DNA of 15,886 bases. Source: JAFNAG01 sp963824985. Lineage in GTDB: Bacteria; Acidobacteriota; UBA6911. A program made the position numbers and the translations under genes. The stretch spans positions 1-15,886 of the forward strand of contig CAWGRQ010000011.1 of NCBI GenBank assembly GCA_963824985.1. The letters are read 5' to 3'. The notes beneath the pieces were generated by a model, which was not told the origin of the DNA, did no database searches, and saw nothing but the letters and a program-made list of their open reading frames with translations. Below, piece by piece: positions 1 to 5,741 of this stretch (its first letter is position 1; every line of letters begins with the position of its first letter).

Positions 1-1
1 T

Positions 2-433
2 TCCGTCGGCGCGGGGATTTCAGACTGGGGGACTTACTATTACAACACCGACATCACTCCTTTTACGATCCAGTATCTCGGCGACGATCCGGTGGACGAT
101 CCCGACGTCTATGCCAAAACTTCGCCCATCGCTTACATCAGGAAGGCGCGGACCCCGACCCTGATCCAGCACGGCGAGTTGGACAAGCGCGTGCCGATCG
201 CAAATGCTTATGAACTGCGCCAGGCTCTGGAGGATCGCGGCGTGAAAGTGGAAATGGTGGTTTACAAGGGCTATGGGCACGGCATCACGAAGCCGAAATC
301 AATGCGCGCCGTGATGCAGCACAACCTGGGCTGGTTCAATCACTACATCTTCGGCGATCCGCTTCCGAACTTTGCAGAGCCGGATCTCCCGCAAAAGGAG
401 AACAAGCAGGAGATTTCGTGGCAGGCGCCATAA
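2..433 (+). CDS. S9 prolyl-oligopeptidase-family serine peptidase, C-terminal part (5' end outside window)
   Basis: The frame is open from base 2, so the gene begins left of the window and only about 143 C-terminal residues are seen. They are the end of the alpha/beta-hydrolase catalytic domain of peptidase family S9 (prolyl oligopeptidase / acylaminoacyl-peptidase type). Near the left edge is SVGAGISDW, the strand that usually follows the nucleophile Ser motif, which is itself off-window. The catalytic Asp fits HGELDKRVP (Asp codon 182-184), and the catalytic His fits GYGHGI (His codon 278-280). The family removes short peptides or acyl-amino acids and is often exported, but the N-terminus needed to judge export is missing. 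The last residues, ISWQAP, and the TAA stop are encoded by the left arm of a REP-like repeat, so the native C-terminus may have been altered by that insertion. The GTG at 92 is internal and not a real start. Confidence 0.88.
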   Translation, partial: SVGAGISDWGTYYYNTDITPFTIQYLGDDPVDDPDVYAKTSPIAYIRKARTPTLIQHGELDKRVPIANAYELRQALEDRGVKVEMVVYKGYGHGITKPKSMRAVMQHNLGWFNHYIFGDPLPNFAEPDLPQKENKQEISWQAP

Positions 434-558
434 CATCGAAATTTCGTCCGGTTGTCTGTCCGGAGAAAGATCCCCGGCCCGAATCGCCGACTCAATCCGG
501 CCGGACCCCGATCAAATTTTATGGCCGGATTTCGAGGTTATGGCGCCTGTCCCGAAAT
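413..558. repeat. REP-like hairpin element, copy 1, between convergent genes
   Basis: Two 30-base arms, 413-442 and 529-558, are reverse complements at 27 of 30 positions, separated by about 86 bases rich in CCGG words. The core TTCGAGGTTATGGCGCCTG of the right arm recurs exactly in copy 2 near 5707. The left arm supplies the stop codon (TAA 431-433) of the upstream S9 peptidase. The right arm ends four bases before the TGA (562-564) of the frame encoding the displaced esterase tail. The position between convergent stops suggests a bidirectional transcription-end or RNA-stability role. Such repeats are often mobilised by REP-associated Y1 (TnpA_REP) transposases, but none is in the window. 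Confidence 0.8.
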
Positions 559-561
559 TAA

Positions 562-741
562 TCATTTTCCGCGCTCGGCGGTGAATGAGCCGCTGTCCGG
601 ACCCGCGACCGCAGACCACTTTCCGACGAGTTTGTCGTTCGCGAGGACCATCTCGATCCGATAGGTTCCGCCCAGGTAATCCACTTCGAAAGAGCGCTTG
701 TCGCTTGTGAAGTTCAGCTTTGGGAGTGGACGCGTTTGAAT
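562..741 (-). other. Displaced C-terminal segment of the esterase gene (frameshifted tail)
   Basis: This minus-strand segment is in a different frame from the esterase body. It encodes about 55 residues that look like genuine protein: LPKLNFTSDKRSFEVDY, then GTYRIEMVLANDKLVGKW, ending GSFTAERGK and a TGA at 562-564. The pattern (beta-strand, 'L.GDKLVGKW', short charged end) is what follows the preceding LEGDTLAGTM repeat in lipocalin-like C-terminal domains, so it probably belongs to the gene ending at 714. Joining the frames needs one extra base around 720-745. Independent support comes from copy 1 of the REP-like hairpin, which ends four bases from this stop, much as copy 2 sits a few bases from the permease stop. 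It could be a real mutation or a sequence error. Confidence 0.6.
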
Positions 742-2237
742 GAAAATTTGAGAGGGGGCGGCGGATTTTCCAAACTGATGCCGCCGAAGCGCATGGTTCC
801 GGCGAGCGTGTCGCCTTCCAGTCTCCCCTCGAAGAGGGCAACGCCACGAGGGCGCATGCCATTCAGGTTCCCCCACGTCATTCCCGTCGCCGTGATTTTA
901 AAATATTCCCAGCGCCGCGCCGGTTCTTCTCCCGTTGGCGTGCGGCGCAGCGTCTCTCCGATGACGCGTCCGTCAACCACTCTGATTCGGAGCGTCGTGC
1001 TTGCCGTGCGAGGCTCATCCGGGCCCATCCATATATCGCCGACCCACTCGCCGATATACGGGCGCGCCTCTTCCGGTGTGGGAAATGGCGTGGCCAGCAA
1101 TCCTTCCACGGTCTCGGTCGGAGGCGGACGACGCTCGACACGGGCAATTCGGGCGAGCAGTGCGGCGTTGTCTGAGGGGGCGCCGTACCCGAATGCAAGC
1201 CGGTCGTACGCCTCCCTGGCGGCCGTGCCTCGCCCTTCGGCAAGAAGATCCTCCACAACGTCCTGAAGGATTCTTTTCGGAGGAATCACGCCGGCGCCCA
1301 GGGACGCGCTGACCTTCGCGTAATAGGGGAGTATGCTCGTGGTGGGCGCCTCCGGGGCGGCAAACCTCGAGTAATCGCTGAATACCTGACGCAGTCCCAG
1401 GTACGCGCCGAGCATATGCATGGTCTCGTGCCCTTCCAACGTGAGTTTTTCCCGGTATAGCTTCCAGGTTGCAGGCGCCGCGGCCACCAGTTTCCGCCAC
1501 TCTTCCTCCGGCCAGCCGAATTTCGCCTCAAGCGAGGCATATCGTACGGGCTGACCAGGGATTCCCGCTCGCGCGATCAGTTTTTTTGCCAGCCAGTTAT
1601 CGCTGAGATGGATGGGCGCATCAAGGGAAACTACGGCGCGATATATCGAGCGCGTGGCGGCCGCATAGGTCGCGAGAATGCCGCCGGAAGAAACACCAAC
1701 GAAGGTGCGCGGCGGAGCCGTGCGGAACTGGCGATCTAAGGCCGGCAGCAGCTCTTTCTCAATGAAATCCAGGAATCGATCGCCGCCTTGATTCAGACTG
1801 CTGCCACTGACGGAGAAGCCGGGCGGCGTGAGGTCGTACACTCGCTTCTGGTCCGACGTCAGAGAATCGGATGCCCCAATGTTTTCAATACCGACAATCA
1901 CCGATTCCGGAATTTGCCCGTTGCGCATGAGTTCGTCGCTCGCCGCCGCCACCGCCGCTATCAGATACTCACCATCGGCGAGCACCATGACCGGAAAACG
2001 CCGGCCCGGCGAGCTTCGCGAATAGGAGGCGGGCAGCACGATGAAGATCCGCCGCTTTTCCTGCATGATCGAAGATGTGATCTGGAACGACTGGGCACTG
2101 CCGCCCCGGGAGGCGGGGACCGTACGGCCGGCTTCAGCCACCAACGAAGGCGGTTGTTGAGTGTGGGCCGACCGCGTGTTCAAACCTCCAGAGCCCCAGA
2201 AAAGCAGCACAACCAAGAGCAGTTTGAAAGATCTCAT
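714..2237 (-). CDS. Exported alpha/beta-hydrolase, putative esterase (esterase D / Fes type), C-terminus frameshifted
   Basis: As sequenced this encodes 507 residues. The start chosen is the ATG at 2237, which gives a signal peptide (MRSFK followed by a hydrophobic run of about 12 and a small-residue region near residue 24). The open frame continues upstream to 2423, but those residues do not look coded. No close Shine-Dalgarno is present; a GGGAGAGAGG lies about 13 bases upstream. Residues about 50-295 resemble the PF00756 esterase fold: FPVMVLADGE, the nucleophile elbow GVSSGG (Ser183), and EGHETM (His270) as likely catalytic His. The substrate cannot be read; relatives cleave esters such as ferric enterobactin or carbohydrate esters. 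Residues about 390-500 form a second, beta-rich module (YIGEWVGDIW, LEGDTLAGTM). The frame ends prematurely at PLKFSFKRVHSQS, and the likely true end continues in another frame to 562. It diverges from the YCII-domain gene across 106 bp. Confidence 0.78.
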   Translation of the reverse strand: MRSFKLLLVVLLFWGSGGLNTRSAHTQQPPSLVAEAGRTVPASRGGSAQSFQITSSIMQEKRRIFIVLPASYSRSSPGRRFPVMVLADGEYLIAAVAAASDELMRNGQIPESVIVGIENIGASDSLTSDQKRVYDLTPPGFSVSGSSLNQGGDRFLDFIEKELLPALDRQFRTAPPRTFVGVSSGGILATYAAATRSIYRAVVSLDAPIHLSDNWLAKKLIARAGIPGQPVRYASLEAKFGWPEEEWRKLVAAAPATWKLYREKLTLEGHETMHMLGAYLGLRQVFSDYSRFAAPEAPTTSILPYYAKVSASLGAGVIPPKRILQDVVEDLLAEGRGTAAREAYDRLAFGYGAPSDNAALLARIARVERRPPPTETVEGLLATPFPTPEEARPYIGEWVGDIWMGPDEPRTASTTLRIRVVDGRVIGETLRRTPTGEEPARRWEYFKITATGMTWGNLNGMRPRGVALFEGRLEGDTLAGTMRFGGISLENPPPPLKFSFKRVHSQS

Positions 2238-2311
2238 TCGTAATCTCGTGCCTCTCTCCCGACGCACTTCCGTATGCCAGGTTATGTTCTCCCCTGGTCC
2301 GAGCCCGCATC

Positions 2312-2326
2312 GGGGACAGTATAACC
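2312..2326 (+). repeat. Short repeat GGGGACAGTATAACC, related to the REP-like arm
   Basis: This 15-base word occurs again with one change (GGGGACAGTGTAACC) at 13973-13987. Both share GGGACAG and TAACC with the REP-like arms at 413 and 5641, where the two words are joined by GCGCCA. It lies in the short divergent region between the esterase and YCII-domain genes and includes TATAAC, which could also be read as a -10 box, but no convincing -35 stands at the right distance. Confidence 0.4.
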
Positions 2327-2343
2327 CGGCTCCGAATTCCACG

Positions 2344-2703
2344 ATGCGATTCATGATTATTGTCAAAGCCACCAGGGACTCGGAAGCGGGCGTCATGCCG
2401 GAGGAACAGCTCATTGCCGCCATGGCCGAGTATCACGAAAAACTGGCGAATGCCGGCGCGCTGCTCGATGCCTCCGGGCCCCAACCGGGATCCAGGGGTT
2501 GGCGCATCAAATATTCGCGGGAGAAGCGCGCCGTGATTGACGGCCCCTTCGCCGAGACCAAGGAGCTCATCGCCGGTTATGCCATCATTGAAAAACTGAA
2601 GCAGGCACGCGAACAGCGATACGGCGTTACGGCGTGGATTCCGGCAGGCACCCCTGCCAGCGGGCCACCAGGGCAGCCGCCAGGCAATTGCCGGCGGTAT
2701 TGA
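2344..2703 (+). CDS. YCII/DGPF-domain small protein, C-terminal part aberrant (possible gene remnant)
   Basis: The 119-residue product starts at the ATG at 2344 with MRFMIIVKATRDSEAG, the typical opening of the YCII-related 'DGPF' family (PF03795). Other hallmarks are the PEEQLIAAMAEYHEKL helix, the GPQP turn and the signature VIDGPFAETKELIAGY (DGPF at residues 66-69). In the family this is usually followed by a 'K(S/T)xEEAIxW' helix and a final EIRxxxE strand. Here, after about residue 84, the sequence becomes KLKQAREQRYG and then a Pro/Gly-rich stretch without family features. The tail overlaps the 3' end of the convergent symporter gene by 77 bases, as if a deletion or junction removed the normal end. 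There is no visible Shine-Dalgarno. The biochemical role of the family is uncertain; members often neighbour ECF sigma factors, but not here. It may be non-functional. Confidence 0.65.
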   Translation: MRFMIIVKATRDSEAGVMPEEQLIAAMAEYHEKLANAGALLDASGPQPGSRGWRIKYSREKRAVIDGPFAETKELIAGYAIIEKLKQAREQRYGVTAWIPAGTPASGPPGQPPGNCRRY

Positions 2704-3853
2704 CTGCAGTGCGCGGCATGTCCAGCAGCGGATCTATGCCGAGCAGGAGGCCGATCCCGGCGCCTACAACCTGAGGCGGTACTCCGACAGCCGGCAACGC
2801 CGCGGCGATTACCACCAGCGATGAGCGCGGCACGCCTCCGATACCCTTACTCGCCACCCAGAGAGTCCCGAACAGCAGCAGCTGATCATTCCACCCGAGC
2901 GGCATCTGGTACGCCTGCAGGATGAACAACGATGCCACGCCGATAAAGACGGTGCTGCCCGATGGGTTGAAATTCAGCCCGGTCCCCAGAGTGAAACCGA
3001 CAACGGAGCGTGGCAGACCCATAGCCTCCATACTCTCCATCGACTTAGGCAAAGCGCCGGAGGCGGAAGCCGTGGCGAACGCCACGGCAAAGGGCTCTTT
3101 CACCGCCCGGCAGAGCCGCTTCAGAGGAATCCGGAAGATGACGGCCAGCATCGGATACAGGACGAAGAGCAGCAGAGCCAGCCCCAGGTATACGGCTCCG
3201 ATCAGGCGGAGAAAGCCGGCGCCAATCCCGATTCCCTGCTGGCTCACCAGAGCGGCCGCCGCCCCGAACACACCCACGGGTGCGGTTGCCATCACCATGT
3301 CGGTAAACTTATACATGACTCGAGCCAGAGAGCGGCACAGGTCGAGGACAGGCCGGCCGGCGTCGCCCACAAGGGAGACGGCTACCGCCAGCAGAATCGA
3401 AAACACGACGATCTGCAGCACGTCCCCCCTCGCCATGGCGTCGGCGATGCTGCGCGGGAAAAGGCGAATCCAGAATGATTCCGACTGCGGCGCACCAAGA
3501 TCGATGACGGCGTTCGTGCCCGGGCTGATACTCCCCCCGGGCTGAAGCAGATTCGCGAGTCCGAACGCCAGCGCGAGAGCCGCCGTGGTGATGCCGACAA
3601 AGAGGCCGAAGGAGCGAAGCGCCAGGCCCCGCAGCCTGCGCAGGTCGCCCTGTCCGGCAATGCCGGTCACAAGTGTGGAGAATATCAGGGGTGCAATAAT
3701 GACCAGGACGAGGCGGATGAAAATGGTCGCGAGGATCTGCAGCGATTGCCCCAATGCGGGCCAGCGCCAGCCCACCAGAGCTCCGGCTACCAGTGCGGCC
3801 AGGATCTGCGATGTCAGGCTTAGCCGCCACCACTCGGGCTTTCGGAAAATCAT
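2627..3853 (-). CDS. Dicarboxylate/amino acid:cation symporter (DAACS / glutamate-transporter fold)
   Basis: The product has 408 residues from the ATG at 3853; MIFRKPEWWRLSLTSQIL is a typical family opening and the upstream extension to 4066 is not protein-like. The Shine-Dalgarno is poor. Length and hydrophobic profile fit the eight-helix, two-hairpin elevator fold of GltPh/GltP/DctA, an inner-membrane importer of C4-dicarboxylates or acidic/neutral amino acids driven by H+ or Na+. Visible landmarks are the serine-rich HP1 tip (ATASASGALPKSMESM, 260-275), helix 7 (GLNFNPSGSTVF, 292-303), HP2 (SKGIGGVPRSS, 335-345) and helix 8 (GIDPLLDMPRTAVNTAGN, 372-389). Asp378, Arg381, Thr382 and Asn385 match GltPh substrate residues D394, R397, T398 and N401. 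The usual NMDGT is NPSGS, and the D405 position is Asn389, so two Na+-ligand acids are absent. Asn at the second site also occurs in H+-coupled relatives. It is a single gene, divergent from the M20 gene. Confidence 0.9.
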   Translation of the reverse strand: MIFRKPEWWRLSLTSQILAALVAGALVGWRWPALGQSLQILATIFIRLVLVIIAPLIFSTLVTGIAGQGDLRRLRGLALRSFGLFVGITTAALALAFGLANLLQPGGSISPGTNAVIDLGAPQSESFWIRLFPRSIADAMARGDVLQIVVFSILLAVAVSLVGDAGRPVLDLCRSLARVMYKFTDMVMATAPVGVFGAAAALVSQQGIGIGAGFLRLIGAVYLGLALLLFVLYPMLAVIFRIPLKRLCRAVKEPFAVAFATASASGALPKSMESMEAMGLPRSVVGFTLGTGLNFNPSGSTVFIGVASLFILQAYQMPLGWNDQLLLFGTLWVASKGIGGVPRSSLVVIAAALPAVGVPPQVVGAGIGLLLGIDPLLDMPRTAVNTAGNCLAAALVARWQGCLPESTP

Positions 3854-4114
3854 GCCTTGGATTCTACAACGCTTTTCGTTCCTTGCCCTGGTGAAAAGGG
3901 AACTGTGGCTCTCGGAGGCACGAGCTCTGGGGCCGTCGTGACGGTTCGGAGACTGCCTGCTGAGCCCGTATTTTCTAAATAATTGGGGCTGGTTGGAGGT
4001 AAACTCCCACTTGAAACCGATCCCTGGGCTCAGGCCAGGGGACCTGGTGCTGCGGGGGCACTCCACTTTTGCATATCAGCGTATCCCCGGCAAACGTGTA
4101 ACTACGGCGCATTC

Positions 4115-4119
4115 AGGAG
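4115..4119 (+). promoter_or_regulatory. Ribosome binding site of the M20 amidohydrolase
   Basis: AGGAG lies seven bases before the ATG at 4127. It decides the start in favour of the codon that begins the signal peptide rather than the in-frame ATG at 3983. Confidence 0.8.
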
Positions 4120-4126
4120 ATCCAGG

Positions 4127-5641
4127 ATGAAACAACTTATCGCGATTGCCTTTTTGCTTTCTGCGGCCGCCGGGGCTGCTTACCGGTCCGACTCCGGGGC
4201 TGGGCCCAACCCCAAGATAACCGCATTCGAAGCAATCGATCGCAACGCCGGCGAGATCGCAAAAGTCGCCGATGCCATATACAGCTTTGCGGAACTCGGT
4301 ATGCAGGAATATCAAACCAGCTCGCTGTGCACGCAGGTACTCAAAGATATGGGCTACACGGTAGAGACCGGCATCTCGGGAATCCCGACGGCCATTCTCG
4401 CAAGCTATGGCTCGGGCAAGCCGGTCATCGCCATTCACGTGGAATATGATGCGCTTCCCGCCGGATCCCAGGAAGCGGGCGTGACGCAGAGGCAGGAGGT
4501 CGTTAAAGGAGCGCCCGGCCACGCCGAAGGCCACAACACCAATGCCGCCCTCTGGATCGGGACTGCCTTCGCCGTCAAGGAAGCGATCGACAAACACCGG
4601 CTTCAGGGGACCATCAAGCTGTTTTCTGCGCCTGGTGAGGAACAGGGAATCAGCCGGCCCTATTTTGTGCGCGACGGCTACTTCAAGGACGTCGACGCAG
4701 CATTTCACGCCCATGTGGGCTCGGATCTTTCGACCAGCTACGGGCTCCGTCAATACGCCGTCATGTCGGTCGAGTATGAGTTTTTCGGCAAGACGGCTCA
4801 TGCCGCCAGCTCCCCCTGGACAGGGGTCAGCGCCGCCGATGCCGTCAAGTTAATGGACCTCGGCTGGGATGCCCTCCGCGAGCACCTCCCTCCGACACAG
4901 CGCAGTCACTCGGTCATCGTCAACGGGGGGATACAGCCGAACGTGGTCCCCGACTATGCCAAGATCTGGTTCTATTTCCGGGAATCGACCTACGAAGGGG
5001 CCAAAAACTTATATGATCGGGCCGGAAACGTGGCTCAAGGCGCCGCCCTGATGACCGGGACTACCTGGAAGGAATCGATCCTTTCCGCCTGCTGGCCGAC
5101 ACGCGACAACCAGACCATCGCCGAAGTAATCCAGGCCAACATAGACAATGTGGGAATGCCGGTCTGGACCGGGGAGGAACAGGAACTGGCGAAGCGCATT
5201 CAGGCGGCAGCCGCTGTGAAGGCGGCCGGGCTGGAAGCCCGCATTGCGCCTCTGCGGCCTGCCGTTCAGAGCGCGTCCTCCAACGACTCGGGGGACATCA
5301 CCTGGACCGTGCCGCATGGACGGGTCACGTTTCCCGCCAACGTTCCCGGCGTCCCATTCCATCACTGGGCAGCCGGGATTGCGGAAGCGACTTCCATCGC
5401 CCATAAAGGTACGATTGCGGGCGCCAAAGTTATGGCCGGGTCGGTCATCGATCTTTTGACCCGGCCCGAAATCCTCGCCGCGGCGAAGGCGTCATTCCAG
5501 AAGGAGGTTGAGGGCTCCTCCTACCGCTCACTGCTTCCGCCGGGTCAAAAGCCGCCGGTGGATTTGAACGCGGACGAAATGGCACGGTTCCGCGATCTGA
5601 TGAAGCCCCACTACCTGAAGGTCCCGATCCGTTTTAAGTAA
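4127..5641 (+). CDS. Exported M20 family amidohydrolase, AbgB-like (aminobenzoyl-glutamate utilisation B type)
   Basis: The product has 504 residues, starting at the ATG at 4127 behind a good AGGAG. MKQLIAIAFLLSAAAGAAY is a signal peptide, so the enzyme probably acts in the periplasm or outside. The AbgB subgroup of M20 hydrolyses amide-linked conjugates such as p-aminobenzoyl-glutamate or N-acyl amino acids. Metal/catalytic landmarks are IAIHVEYDALP (101-111), GHAEGHN (131-137), the general-base pair GEEQG (Glu171/172), AFHAHVGSD (192-200) and a C-terminal HKGT (His426). The dimerisation domain (about 215-330) shows FFGKTAHAASSPW and NGGIQPNVVPD, and NDSGDITWTVP (386-396) is characteristic of AbgB-like proteins. 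The position usually held by a metal-binding Cys (GxxCGHN) is Glu134 here. A further tail of about 55 residues follows the catalytic core. The gene stands alone, and its stop directly abuts REP-like copy 2. The exact substrate is unknown. Confidence 0.9.
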   Translation: MKQLIAIAFLLSAAAGAAYRSDSGAGPNPKITAFEAIDRNAGEIAKVADAIYSFAELGMQEYQTSSLCTQVLKDMGYTVETGISGIPTAILASYGSGKPVIAIHVEYDALPAGSQEAGVTQRQEVVKGAPGHAEGHNTNAALWIGTAFAVKEAIDKHRLQGTIKLFSAPGEEQGISRPYFVRDGYFKDVDAAFHAHVGSDLSTSYGLRQYAVMSVEYEFFGKTAHAASSPWTGVSAADAVKLMDLGWDALREHLPPTQRSHSVIVNGGIQPNVVPDYAKIWFYFRESTYEGAKNLYDRAGNVAQGAALMTGTTWKESILSACWPTRDNQTIAEVIQANIDNVGMPVWTGEEQELAKRIQAAAAVKAAGLEARIAPLRPAVQSASSNDSGDITWTVPHGRVTFPANVPGVPFHHWAAGIAEATSIAHKGTIAGAKVMAGSVIDLLTRPEILAAAKASFQKEVEGSSYRSLLPPGQKPPVDLNADEMARFRDLMKPHYLKVPIRFK

Positions 5642-5735
5642 TTTCGGGGACGCGCGCCATAACCTCGAATTTACTGGATACGCAAGCAAAGTCTGGACAT
5701 CATAATTTCGAGGTTATGGCGCCTGTCTCCGAAAC
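5641..5735. repeat. REP-like hairpin element, copy 2, between convergent genes
   Basis: Arms at 5641-5671 and 5705-5735 are reverse complements at about 26 of 31 positions, with a 33-base loop. The right arm shares its first 23 bases exactly with the right arm of copy 1. It fills the whole gap between the TAA of the M20 gene (5639-5641) and the TGA of the permease gene (5742-5744). A transcript entering from either side would form a long GC-rich hairpin, so it may act as a bidirectional terminator or 3'-end protector, although no T-run follows. Confidence 0.8.
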
Positions 5736-5741
5736 TGATAC

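Noticed and set aside
2321..2326. Sigma-70 promoter (TATAAC) for the YCII-domain gene
   Set aside because: No -35-like hexamer at 16-18 bases, and the word is part of a repeat found elsewhere at a gene end.
4021..4060. Terminator or regulatory hairpin in the M20 leader (CCCTGG...CCAGGG)
   Set aside because: The six-base stem without a T-run is too short to distinguish from chance in GC-rich sequence.
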